A stretch of DNA of 64,000 bases, taken from Chromatocurvus sp964613795. GTDB taxonomy: Bacteria > Pseudomonadota > Gammaproteobacteria > Pseudomonadales > Halieaceae. This document shows positions 34,279 through 42,848 of the stretch, piece after piece. The notes beneath the pieces were generated by a model that saw nothing but the letters and a program-made list of their open reading frames with translations, ran no database searches and had not been told where the DNA came from. The position numbers and the translations under genes were made by a program. The first letter of the stretch is position 1, and the number at the start of each line of letters is the position of its first letter. Where the stretch lies: NCBI GenBank assembly GCA_964613795.1, contig CAZTJR010000014.1, positions 1 through 64,000 of the forward strand, read 5' to 3'.

Positions 34279-36096
34279 ATGAGTAAGGGCAGCATAAGCC
34301 CCTCCGGCTGGCACACCTATCGCCGTCTGCTGGTTTACGTGAAGGCGGTCTGGCCGGCGTTCCTGCTCAGTCTCTTCGGTTTCATGCTGTATGCGCTCAC
34401 TCAGTCGGCGTTTGCCGGTCTTATGCAGTATCTGCCCAGCGCCTTCGCGACCCTGCCTGCGGAGACAACCGAGTTCGCCGCGTGGGAACTGGCTCTCAAT
34501 CTCGATTCGCCGGAAGGCATCCGGATTTTCCTGCCCGTGGCCCTGTTGATCATTGTCAGCCTGCGCGGCGTCGGCTCCTATCTCGGCGGCTATTACATCA
34601 CCTACGTCGCGCGCAGCGTTGTCAATCAGCTGCGGATGGATCTGTTTCGGCATATCAATCTGATGCCGGGCAGCTTTTTCAGCCAGAACAATTCCAGTCA
34701 GCTGGTCTCCATCATTACTTATAATGTGGAACAGGTCACCTCGGCCGCCTCCAACGCCATCAAGGTGGTGGTTCGTGAGGGGCTGACCGTGGTGGCTCTC
34801 ATGACCTATATTTTTTACCTGAACTGGAAACTGTCCCTGCTGTTCCTCGCCGTCGCACCCCTCATCGCCTTGATCATTGGCTTTGCCTCCGGGCAGTTCA
34901 AGAAGTACAGCCGTCGGATACAGACATCCATGGGCGGCATTACCCAGGTCACAACCGAAGCGATTCGCGGATTTCCCGTGGTGCGAAGCTTTGGCGGTGT
35001 GGACTATGAGAATCAACGCTTCAGTGAACGCAGCGGCTATGCACTGAAGCAGGATCTCAAGCTCGCCCGGGTCAATGAGATCAGTACGCCCGTAATACAG
35101 TTCCTGACCTTTGCAGCGGTTGCGGGGCTGTTCTGGCTGGGACTCGATCCGGAACTGCGCGGTGGCATGACGGCCGGTGAGTTTCTCACCTATATCACCG
35201 CTGCGAGTCTCGTCGCCAAACCACTCAGGCAGCTGAGCAACATCAACGCCGGTATACAGCGGGGGATTGCAGCCAGCGAGAGCATCTTCGACATCTTCGA
35301 CCAGCCAGTCGAGCCGAACCGTGGCACACGCATTCTCGAAAGCCCCCATGGACGCATTGAATGCCGGCATCTAAGCTTCCGCTACCAGCCAGGGGATACG
35401 CCCGTACTGCAGGATATCAACCTTGTCATTGAGCCTGGAGAAACCGTGGCCGTTGTCGGGCGTTCCGGCGCCGGCAAATCGACTCTGGCGTCCCTGGTGG
35501 CCGGTGTCACGCCGCCGCCCGCGGAGTGTATTTTCATCGACGATATCGCCCTGGAGGACATCCGACTCGAATCGCTCCGTCGTCACGTGGCTGTAGTCAA
35601 CCAGCACACCGTGCTGTTCGAGACAAGCATTGCCGACAATATCGCCTACGGTGAACTGCGTGGCGCCAGTGAAGAAGCAATCCGTCGTGCCGCAGACGAT
35701 GCCCATGCCAGTGAGTTCATCGAGCAACTGCCCGAAGGCATGGCAACCCAGGTCAACGAGGACGCCAACGATCTCTCCGGAGGACAGCGCCAGCGCCTCG
35801 CCCTCGCCCGCGCCTTCCTCAAGGACGCCAGAATTCTGGTACTCGACGAGGCCACGTCGGCACTGGATGCCCACTCGGAAAAACTCATCCAGGAGGCGCT
35901 GGCACGTATCAGCGAGGACCGCACGACACTCATCATCGCGCATCGTCTCTCTACCGTAGAGCGCGCGGATCGTATTATCGTGCTGGACGCCGGGCGTATC
36001 GTGGAAATCGGCACACATGCGGAGCTGGTTGCAAACGAGGGTGCCTACGCCGACCTTTACCGACAACAATTCAGCGATGGCGATGCACCACGCTGA
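34279..36096 (+). CDS. msbA: lipid A export ABC transporter MsbA
   Basis: A 605-residue half-transporter that flips lipid A-core across the inner membrane. Six helices in the first 330 residues, then an ATPase domain with Walker A GRSGAGKST, a Q-loop reading NQHTVLF, signature LSGGQRQR, Walker B ILVLDEATSALD and switch IAHRLST. The text follows MsbA throughout (ITYNVEQVTSAASNAIKVVVREGLTV). The ATG at 34279 (MSKGSISPSG) is chosen; the frame is open further upstream but has no family similarity. It heads a run of envelope-glycan genes and overlaps the next by 20 bases. Confidence 0.92.
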   Translation: MSKGSISPSGWHTYRRLLVYVKAVWPAFLLSLFGFMLYALTQSAFAGLMQYLPSAFATLPAETTEFAAWELALNLDSPEGIRIFLPVALLIIVSLRGVGSYLGGYYITYVARSVVNQLRMDLFRHINLMPGSFFSQNNSSQLVSIITYNVEQVTSAASNAIKVVVREGLTVVALMTYIFYLNWKLSLLFLAVAPLIALIIGFASGQFKKYSRRIQTSMGGITQVTTEAIRGFPVVRSFGGVDYENQRFSERSGYALKQDLKLARVNEISTPVIQFLTFAAVAGLFWLGLDPELRGGMTAGEFLTYITAASLVAKPLRQLSNINAGIQRGIAASESIFDIFDQPVEPNRGTRILESPHGRIECRHLSFRYQPGDTPVLQDINLVIEPGETVAVVGRSGAGKSTLASLVAGVTPPPAECIFIDDIALEDIRLESLRRHVAVVNQHTVLFETSIADNIAYGELRGASEEAIRRAADDAHASEFIEQLPEGMATQVNEDANDLSGGQRQRLALARAFLKDARILVLDEATSALDAHSEKLIQEALARISEDRTTLIIAHRLSTVERADRIIVLDAGRIVEIGTHAELVANEGAYADLYRQQFSDGDAPR

Positions 36097-37045
36097 CCGG
36101 CGATACGCCGACACGGCGACTGTGCCCGGGGCGATCACAACCTGGCTGCTGTCAGATGGCAAGCCGGGACACGAAGCCCAGCTCCAGGGCCTGGGACTGG
36201 CGCTGGCGCGGCGGCAGCCGGTGGAGCTCGCCTGGGTAGACGTGGCGAGCCGGCGCGCGGGATGGATGGACCTCCTGCGCGGCCGCTATCCAGGTCTGAC
36301 TGCACCCCACGTACCGACACTCGCCGTTGCCGCCGGCCATGGCACACACCGCCAGCTACTGACACTGGGGCGCGCGAGCGGCTGCGTGACCTGTGTACTG
36401 ATGAAACCGAGCCTTCCCCTGCGCTGGTTCGACGCCGCCATCATACCGCGCCACGACCGGCCGCCGCGGGACCCGCGAGTGCTCGCCACTGACGGTGTGC
36501 TGAACCCCATCCGCCCGGCGACGACGGTGGATGACAGCCGCGGCCTGATTCTGCTGGGCGGGCCGTCTCGGCATTTCTATTTTCCTGTCGACGACGTGTG
36601 TGACCGGATCGCGTTGCTATGTCAGCGGTTTCCTACAATGCGCTGGATAGCCAGCAGCTCACGCCGAACGCCGGTCGGTACACTGGACACTCTGACAGCG
36701 AAGGCTGCGAACAACCTTCAGGTAATATCGCACACGGATACGCCGCGGGGATGGGTAGCGCACATGCTCTCACGCTGCGCGCAGGCGTGGATTACCGAAG
36801 ATAGCGTTTCCATGGTTTACGAAGCCCTGAGCGCTGGCACCGCAACGGGATTGCTGACATTACCCACGGTACGCGCCGGGCGGCTACAGCACGGCATAGA
36901 TAATCTGCGCCATCGCAACATGATCAATCCGCTAGCGCCGATCCTGGCCGGCCAGTCGCCGCAGCGGCCAGCGCAGCCGCTGCAGGAGGCCGATCGCGCC
37001 GCAGACTGGCTGCTGCAGAAACTCTCGAAAAAGGTGCGAACATGA
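36077..37045 (+). CDS. ELM1/GtrOC1-family putative nucleoside-diphosphate-sugar glycosyltransferase
   Basis: A 322-residue protein of the 'mitochondrial fission ELM1' family (PF06258), whose bacterial members have a GT-B fold and sit in LPS or capsule clusters. Recognisable: WLLSDGKPGHEAQLQGL at the N-terminus, the LLGGPSRHF strand, and VTEDS-like AWITEDSVSMVYEALSAGTATGLL in the donor-binding half. The start overlaps msbA by 20 bases and the stop overlaps the next gene by four, so it is firmly in the operon. Sugar and acceptor unknown. Confidence 0.82.
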   Translation: MAMHHADRRYADTATVPGAITTWLLSDGKPGHEAQLQGLGLALARRQPVELAWVDVASRRAGWMDLLRGRYPGLTAPHVPTLAVAAGHGTHRQLLTLGRASGCVTCVLMKPSLPLRWFDAAIIPRHDRPPRDPRVLATDGVLNPIRPATTVDDSRGLILLGGPSRHFYFPVDDVCDRIALLCQRFPTMRWIASSSRRTPVGTLDTLTAKAANNLQVISHTDTPRGWVAHMLSRCAQAWITEDSVSMVYEALSAGTATGLLTLPTVRAGRLQHGIDNLRHRNMINPLAPILAGQSPQRPAQPLQEADRAADWLLQKLSKKVRT

Positions 37046-38169
37046 AGGTTCTTCAGGTTCTGCCCGCGCTGAACAGCGGAGGCGTAGAACGCGGCACGCT
37101 GGAAATGGGCGCCGCACTGGTCAAGGCCGGCCATGAATCCTGGGTGATCTCAGCTGGCGGTCAGCTGGTGTCGCGCCTCGAGCGCCAGGGATCGACGCAT
37201 GTGCAGTGGTCGCTCGGCAACAAATCCCCGCTGTGTGTGCTGCAGGTGCCAAGACTCCGGCGCTGGCTGGCGCGTCAGCACTTCGACATAGTCCACCTGC
37301 GCTCGCGTATGCCAGCCTGGCTGGTCTGGCTTGCCTGGCGCGGCATGCCTGCTTCAACACGGCCACACCTTGTGACCACTGTGCACGGCCTGCACTCGGT
37401 CAGCCGCTACAGCGCCATCGTGACCTGTGGCGAGCGCGTCATTGTCGTTTCGGAATCAGTGCGGCGTTATGTCACGGAAAACTACCCTGACTGCGACCCC
37501 GCGAAGCTTCGGCTGGTATATCGCGGCATCAACCCCGCGCAGTTCCCGCCCGGTTACCGGCCGCCGGAAAACTGGCTGCGCGGTTGGTATCGACAATATC
37601 CACAGCTGCTTGAGCACGACGTGATAACGCTGCCAGGACGGCTGACACGCCTGAAGAATCACACTGACTTTCTGCACATACTTGCGGGACTGCGCGCCCG
37701 TGGCCGCAGCGTGAAAGGGCTGATCGTAGGCGAAGAAGACCCCAGACACCGGGCATACGCGCGGGAAATCCATGGCCTGGCGACGGACATGGGCTTGTCT
37801 GATCACGTACTGTTTACAGGGCAGAGAAACGATATGCGCGAAATCTACGCCATGTCCAGCGTCGTCCTGTCCCTGTCGAACCGGCCGGAGTCTTTCGGTC
37901 GCACGGTGCTCGAGCCGTTGAGCATGCAGGTACCGGTGGTCGCCTACGATCATGGGGGCGTCGGCGAGGTAATGCAGGCGCTGTTCCCCGAGGGCGCGGT
38001 GCCCTGCGGTGCCACTGACGAGGCCGTCGAAAAGGTCGATGCCGCGTTGCGGCAGACGCTCCCGCCGCCGCGCGCCAACAGCACGTTTCTGCTCTCGCGC
38101 ATGTGTGACGACACGCTCGCGGTTTACGGTGAGTTGCTGGAAAACCAGGGCGGCATGACCGAAAACTAA
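37042..38169 (+). CDS. GT4-family glycosyltransferase
   Basis: A 375-residue GT-B glycosyltransferase, probably of LPS core or a surface glycan. N-terminal glycine loop LQVLPALNSGGVERGTLEMG, HLRSRMPAWL, and the C-terminal donor site with LPGRLTRLKNH, GQRNDMREIYAMSSVVLSLSNRPESFGRTVLEPLSMQVPVVAYDHGG (catalytic Glu in the ESFGRTVLE stretch). AAGGTG lies before the ATG, and the gene overlaps both neighbours by one to four bases. Confidence 0.9.
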   Translation: MKVLQVLPALNSGGVERGTLEMGAALVKAGHESWVISAGGQLVSRLERQGSTHVQWSLGNKSPLCVLQVPRLRRWLARQHFDIVHLRSRMPAWLVWLAWRGMPASTRPHLVTTVHGLHSVSRYSAIVTCGERVIVVSESVRRYVTENYPDCDPAKLRLVYRGINPAQFPPGYRPPENWLRGWYRQYPQLLEHDVITLPGRLTRLKNHTDFLHILAGLRARGRSVKGLIVGEEDPRHRAYAREIHGLATDMGLSDHVLFTGQRNDMREIYAMSSVVLSLSNRPESFGRTVLEPLSMQVPVVAYDHGGVGEVMQALFPEGAVPCGATDEAVEKVDAALRQTLPPPRANSTFLLSRMCDDTLAVYGELLENQGGMTEN

Positions 38170-38834
38170 TGCAGCGGATATTGCTAAACGGTGAGGAACC
38201 CTTATTTATCGGCGGTACACGCCAGGTTTTCCAGCATCCAGGCTACGCCGACAGATGTATCAAGGTGCTGCGTTCAGACCGCACCGGCGCGGCGCGGCGA
38301 GCACAGAAACGAGGCTGGAAGCAGCTGCTGCCGGTCTCAGCCTTCGATGACCAGATCAAGGAAATACGTGCCTACCGGCAGCTTGTGGCATCCACGCCCG
38401 ATCTGACCCCGGTATGGCAGCACGTTCCTGAATTCTTCGGAACGGTGACCACAGACTGCGGCCTCGGTATCGTAACGCGGCTGTACCGCAACCACGACGG
38501 CAGCTGGCCGCGCAACCTGGAGCAACGGCTGCCGAGCGGACTGACACCGGCGCTGTGTGATGGGATAAAGACTTTCGCCGCAGTCATGGAACGACACCGC
38601 GTATTGACCCGCGACCTTCTGCCACACAACATGATTGCAGTCGAGCAGGCCGACGACAGCATACAGGTGCTGGTGGTCGACGGCATTGGCAGCGCAGACT
38701 TCATCCCGCTCGCCGCCCGCTCGCAGCGCGTCGCACGCGCCAAGGTTCGACGCAAGCTGAAGCGGCTGGAGGGTCGTATTCGCATGCTGCTACCCCTTTG
38801 CGATCAGGAGAAGATCCAGCTGTGCAATTTCTGA
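38169..38834 (+). CDS. yrbL: YrbL-family protein kinase-like protein
   Basis: A 221-residue protein matching YrbL (PhoP regulatory network protein). The fold is protein-kinase-like: LFIGGTRQVFQHPGYADRCIKV covers the nucleotide loop and Lys, LTRDLLPHNMIAV the catalytic loop with Asp, and VVDGIG the metal-binding DG motif. In other species similar proteins phosphorylate LPS core sugars, which fits the operon position among glycosyltransferases. Its ATG shares one base with the upstream stop. Confidence 0.85.
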   Translation: MQRILLNGEEPLFIGGTRQVFQHPGYADRCIKVLRSDRTGAARRAQKRGWKQLLPVSAFDDQIKEIRAYRQLVASTPDLTPVWQHVPEFFGTVTTDCGLGIVTRLYRNHDGSWPRNLEQRLPSGLTPALCDGIKTFAAVMERHRVLTRDLLPHNMIAVEQADDSIQVLVVDGIGSADFIPLAARSQRVARAKVRRKLKRLEGRIRMLLPLCDQEKIQLCNF

Positions 38835-39568
38835 AACCGGTGGAAGTTCGCCTGCGCCAGTGGCGCAACCGCATGGCACCCTGGCGCTACCGGGGCAGCG
38901 CCGTACACTGCCCGGTATGCGAGACTGACTTCAGTCGTTTCCTGCCGGCGGGAACCGGCGCGCGCTATCGCGAAAATGCCGTATGCCCTCTGTGCCGGGC
39001 ACGCGAGCGCGACCGTCTGACCTGGCTATTCCTGCAGCGCAACCCGCAGCTTTTTGATAAACCGCTGCGATTGCTGCACCTTGCGCCGGAACCGCGCCTG
39101 GCAGACTTTTTTCAGCGGCGGGCCGCTGATGGCTATGTCAGCGCCGATCTGATGCGGCGTGATGTCGATCTGCGACTGGACGTCGCTGCGCTGCCGCTAC
39201 CGGATAGCTGCCTCGATGCGATCTACTGCAGCCATGTTCTGCAGGATGTGCCCAATGATCGCGCAGCCCTTGCCGAATTCCACCGCACACTGCGTCCCGG
39301 GGGATGGGCGATTCTCAACGTTCCACTGCATGCCGAGGCCACCTGCGAGAATGATCGCCCGGATAATGTCCGGGCGCGCTTCGACAGCCGCCCGCACGAG
39401 CACCTCAGGCAGTACGGTCACGATTATCTGCAGCGACTCGAGGAAGCCGGATTCACCGCCAGTGTCACGCGGCCGGACGAACTCGAGCCGGACGCCGCAC
39501 AGCGCAGTCGCCTGGGCATCAACGGTTCCCGCACCGGTTACCTGCACAGCGTGGTCAAACCCGGCTGA
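38822..39568 (+). CDS. SAM-dependent methyltransferase with N-terminal zinc knuckle
   Basis: A 248-residue protein. Residues 30-58 hold two CxxC pairs (CPVC, CPLC) that should bind one zinc. The rest is a class I methyltransferase: LLHLAPEPRLADFF, SADLMRRDVDLRLDVAALPLPDSCLDAIYCSHVLQDVPND and the LRPGGWAILNVPL strand. Relatives are common in glycan clusters, and O-methylation of a sugar is likely. The GTG at 38822 is chosen because AGGAG lies 11 bases ahead; the gene overlaps yrbL by 13 bases. Last gene of the plus-strand run. Confidence 0.82.
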   Translation: MQFLKPVEVRLRQWRNRMAPWRYRGSAVHCPVCETDFSRFLPAGTGARYRENAVCPLCRARERDRLTWLFLQRNPQLFDKPLRLLHLAPEPRLADFFQRRAADGYVSADLMRRDVDLRLDVAALPLPDSCLDAIYCSHVLQDVPNDRAALAEFHRTLRPGGWAILNVPLHAEATCENDRPDNVRARFDSRPHEHLRQYGHDYLQRLEEAGFTASVTRPDELEPDAAQRSRLGINGSRTGYLHSVVKPG

Positions 39569-39577
39569 GGTGAATGA

Positions 39578-40276
39578 TCACCGTCCTTCGAAGCGATAGT
39601 TCATCAATGCGATCTCGCGGCGAAACAGCGCCTCCACACGTGCCCGCGATTCGTCATCGTAATAGGTGGGCCATGGCCTGCGGTCAATCGCGATACCGGT
39701 TTTTTCACCCGGCAGCACCGCTGGAACGGGAAGTCCGGTGCGTGAGCCCACTTCGCGCAGTGCCGACGCGAGATCCCGATATTCGAAAACACGATCCACC
39801 AGCACCTGATCACCCGACATATACAGATCCGCATCCAGCGGCAGTTTATGAGGTTTACCCATCAGCCAGGATTTGAAGGAGGGCATGGACCGCGACTGCC
39901 CGTCGCGCTTCCACAAATAGTAGGACACGAGCTTGTCCCAGGGATTGCGCTCTACGCAGAAAGTAAAGTAAGACTGCCAGATGCCCTCTCCTACCAGCTG
40001 ACGTACACGCCATGCCGGCATGTGCTCATAAAAATACGCGCCGAGGCGTGGCGAATGCCGAGACATCAGCTTACGTACCCAGCGGTGACGCCCATAGGCA
40101 CGCCCGACTCGCGTATTGGGGAGATAATTGCGCGGAACACCCGAGTGCAGGTTGGTCTCCATGTGCGAAACAACATCCTCTTTTGCGCAGAGAGGACCAA
40201 GACCCATTTCCAGACTGCTGCCCGCGGTTTTGTGCGTCTTGATAAAAATGAAGCGGTAACGATGACTGATGATCAT
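39578..40276 (-). CDS. sulfotransferase family 2 protein
   Basis: A 232-residue PAPS-dependent sulfotransferase. The P-loop that binds the 5'-phosphosulfate is FIKTHKTAGSSLE, and the 3'-phosphate site is FCVERNPWDKLVSYYLW. Members of this family (heparan 2-O-sulfotransferase-like) sulfate sugars. The start MIISHRYRFIFIKTHK is chosen as the family N-terminus; the longer frame overlaps the upstream gene. It lies 4 bases after a polysaccharide deacetylase gene, so both probably modify the same surface glycan. Confidence 0.87.
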   Translation of the reverse strand: MIISHRYRFIFIKTHKTAGSSLEMGLGPLCAKEDVVSHMETNLHSGVPRNYLPNTRVGRAYGRHRWVRKLMSRHSPRLGAYFYEHMPAWRVRQLVGEGIWQSYFTFCVERNPWDKLVSYYLWKRDGQSRSMPSFKSWLMGKPHKLPLDADLYMSGDQVLVDRVFEYRDLASALREVGSRTGLPVPAVLPGEKTGIAIDRRPWPTYYDDESRARVEALFRREIALMNYRFEGR

Positions 40277-40280
40277 CTGG

Positions 40281-41105
40281 CTATGTCCAGGTCCGCCAGC
40301 CCATCCGCATGCCGAGGCGGAAGGTGAGCTGCCCCTTTTTACCGGGTACCTTGACACGCTTCAGTTCAAAGCGCTCGGCCTGGAGATCACGGCTGATCCC
40401 GGAACGCGTTGTCACGGCGCCCAGAAAAGCGGCATCGCGGACCAGCGACACATCCATGCTGTCATAAATACCGAAAGGATAGGCGTAGGTTTGCAGCGGT
40501 ACGCCAAAACGCGCTTCCAGCGCTGACTTGCTGTCTTCGATTTCCGCACGGCGCATCAAGGGATCCAGCTTGCTGAAATCGGCATGGGTCGCGCTGTGCC
40601 CTCCCAGCTCAAAGCACCCGGATGCCAGCAGCGTCTCTACTTCGCCATCCGTCAGCTTCGGCTCGCGTGCCAGCTCGCCCTCGTCGTGATGCTGCTTCTT
40701 CTTAACCGACCAGTCGTTATCATGGCGGTGCTGCACCAGATAGAGCGTGGCCACCGCACCGTAGCGCTGAAGAATCGGCAATGCATTATGCAGGTTGTCC
40801 GCGTAGCCATCATCAAAGGTGATAACGCAGATCTTTTCGGATAGGGGCTGGTGCACGGAATCCGTCGACAACACATCGGACAGGAAGCGGAACTGCCAGC
40901 CATGACGACTAAGCCAGGCGAGCTGACGCTCGAACTGCTGTGGGGATACGCGCAGTCCGTTGAAACGCGCACCCGGGACCGGATCGCAGATCATGTGGTA
41001 CATGAGAATCCGCGGCAATGTTATCGGCACTGCCGGCTTCCACCAGGGATAGCGGAGGGACGCTATCAGTGCCAGCAGTAATATGGAAACTATCGCGATC
41101 GTCAT
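40281..41105 (-). CDS. polysaccharide deacetylase (NodB-type), membrane-anchored
   Basis: A 274-residue carbohydrate esterase with an N-terminal membrane helix (IAIVSILLLALIASL) and a NodB domain. The motif VITFDDGYADN holds the catalytic base and metal Asp, GGHSATHADFSKL the two metal-binding His, and TYAYPFGIYD the RXXPF-like wall. It removes N- or O-acetyl groups from a glycan outside the inner membrane. The start was chosen to place the membrane anchor first. Same strand as, and upstream of, the sulfotransferase; downstream of the acyltransferase. Confidence 0.86.
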   Translation of the reverse strand: MTIAIVSILLLALIASLRYPWWKPAVPITLPRILMYHMICDPVPGARFNGLRVSPQQFERQLAWLSRHGWQFRFLSDVLSTDSVHQPLSEKICVITFDDGYADNLHNALPILQRYGAVATLYLVQHRHDNDWSVKKKQHHDEGELAREPKLTDGEVETLLASGCFELGGHSATHADFSKLDPLMRRAEIEDSKSALEARFGVPLQTYAYPFGIYDSMDVSLVRDAAFLGAVTTRSGISRDLQAERFELKRVKVPGKKGQLTFRLGMRMGWRTWT

Positions 41106-41151
41106 CAACAGGGAATACCCTCGTCCCGGCAGCCAACATGGCGCAAGCGTA

Positions 41152-41991
41152 TCATAGGGCTTTACGTCGCCAGCGCCGGCTGCTCCAGAGATAGGTCTCT
41201 GGCTGCTCCCGGATGCACCGCTCTGCGAGGGCGATGTAGCGCTCGGTGATCGCATTTTCCCCGCAGTCGTGCGGTGGCATCGACAGGCTGTGAAAGATGG
41301 CCTCGTAGTGCCCCCTGCCGAGGCGGCGGCACTGGATGAAAATCACCGGCGCATCAACCGTGCGCGCCATTTGGTCCGCGCCGCGATAAAAAGTCGCTTC
41401 TCTGCCGAGAAATTGCGTGCGGTAGCCGTGTCGTGACGCTGACTGATCGGCGACCAGGGCATACGCGATACTGCGGTGACGGTTGCGCAAGACTGACCTG
41501 AACGCCCGCTGCATGGGCAGCGGGCTACTGCCAAAGCGGCTGCGCATGGCAACGGCGAACGCGTCCCAGCGGGCGCTGTGCAGCGGTTTGTAGACGGCGT
41601 GAATCGGGGTGTCCAGCGACAGGGTCGCAGCATGCAGCATCCACTCCCAGTTACCCTGGTGTATCGCCAACACGAGCATTGGCGCTCCCCGGTCGCGGAT
41701 TGCCGCGTCGAAAAGCTGAGGATTGCGCAGCGTTACGCGGGAAGTGAACGCAGAGCGCGGCAAGGCGCTCGCGGCGATGACTTCTAGCACCAGATCGGCA
41801 AGGTAGCGGTAAAAGGCTCGCTCGATGCGCCGCTGCGCCGCTGCCGACCGGTCGGGTAACGCCGCAGCAATATTTTCACGCACCACCCGACGCCGATAGC
41901 GAACTACGCGGTAAAGCAGAAAGGACAGACCACCGGACAGCAGGTAAAGCGCGCGTAAGGGCACGCGGGCAAGCAGATGAATGATTGGCAT
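41152..41991 (-). CDS. LpxL/HtrB-like lysophospholipid acyltransferase
   Basis: A 279-residue inner-membrane acyltransferase. One N-terminal helix (LLARVPLRALYLLSGGLSFLLYRVVRYR) is followed by VRENIAAALPD and the catalytic His in VLAIHQGNWEWML. Further on come HAVYKPL and LVADQSASRHG, as in LpxL (late lipid A acylation). It is somewhat short (LpxL is about 306) and could act on another acceptor such as an ornithine or glyco lipid. Several upstream codons are possible; I used the one that begins directly before the helix. Confidence 0.84.
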   Translation of the reverse strand: MPIIHLLARVPLRALYLLSGGLSFLLYRVVRYRRRVVRENIAAALPDRSAAAQRRIERAFYRYLADLVLEVIAASALPRSAFTSRVTLRNPQLFDAAIRDRGAPMLVLAIHQGNWEWMLHAATLSLDTPIHAVYKPLHSARWDAFAVAMRSRFGSSPLPMQRAFRSVLRNRHRSIAYALVADQSASRHGYRTQFLGREATFYRGADQMARTVDAPVIFIQCRRLGRGHYEAIFHSLSMPPHDCGENAITERYIALAERCIREQPETYLWSSRRWRRKAL

Positions 41992-42098
41992 TGTGTCGCT
42001 TTCTTGTCCCGTAACCACAGGGCTGCAAAGTATAACGGCTCTGTCCATGGTATTCTGCGAGACTTGACAGGCTACCGAGACCGTTCTGGAGAAAGGCC

Positions 42099-42842
42099 AT
42101 GCAGCTGGCATTATCAACCTGGTGCGATATCGAAGACTATCTTCGCAGCAGCGCGGCACTTGTCGTACCCATTGGCTCCATGGAACAGCATGGCCCCACC
42201 GGCCTGATAGGAACAGATTCGCTGTGTCCCGAAACCATCGCCCAGCGCGCAGGCGAGCGCGGTCAATTCCTCGTTGGTCCGACCTTTAACGTTGGCTGCG
42301 CGCAGCATCATCTCGGGTTTCCCGGCACCGTCACCCTGCGCCCGTCGACCATGATTGCCGCGCTTGACGACTGGTGCGCATCCCTCTCCCGACACGGGTT
42401 CCGGCGCATCTACTTCCTCAATGGACACGGCGGCAATACAGCGACGCTGCATGCTGCCTTCGCCGAAATCTATGCGCGGCGAAGCCTGAATCAGACCGCG
42501 GAGGACAGGCCCATGACCTTACTCGCACGAAATTGGTGGGAACTTCCCGCGGTGATGGAAACCTGCCGGCAGCTGCATCCCAGCAACGATGGCATGCATG
42601 CCACCGCTTCGGAAATTGCCGTGACATGGGCGGCTTATCCAGAGCAAAAGCGCACACGCAGACTGCAGCCAAAAGTAGCACCCACGAATACTTTCACCGA
42701 CGCCCACCATTACCGGGAAAACTTTCCCGACGGTCGCATTGGCTCTGATCCCTCTCAGGCGACAGCCGAGAACGGAGAGAAAATCATTGCCGCCGCAGTA
42801 GATGCGCTGATCAGCGACTTCCGGCGCTTCGAGACCAGCTGA
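42099..42842 (+). CDS. creatininase-family amidohydrolase
   Basis: A 247-residue metal-dependent hydrolase of the creatininase/ArfB/MftE superfamily. Metal ligands appear in IGSMEQHGPTGLIGTDS (Glu, His, Asp), LNGHGGNTATL (His) and a later Glu in ATASEIAVTW. Substrates range from creatinine to formamide intermediates, and the neighbours give no hint. A clear Shine-Dalgarno (GGAGAAAGG) precedes the ATG. It ends 6 bases from the convergent metC. Confidence 0.88.
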   Translation: MQLALSTWCDIEDYLRSSAALVVPIGSMEQHGPTGLIGTDSLCPETIAQRAGERGQFLVGPTFNVGCAQHHLGFPGTVTLRPSTMIAALDDWCASLSRHGFRRIYFLNGHGGNTATLHAAFAEIYARRSLNQTAEDRPMTLLARNWWELPAVMETCRQLHPSNDGMHATASEIAVTWAAYPEQKRTRRLQPKVAPTNTFTDAHHYRENFPDGRIGSDPSQATAENGEKIIAAAVDALISDFRRFETS

Positions 42843-42848
42843 TCACCG

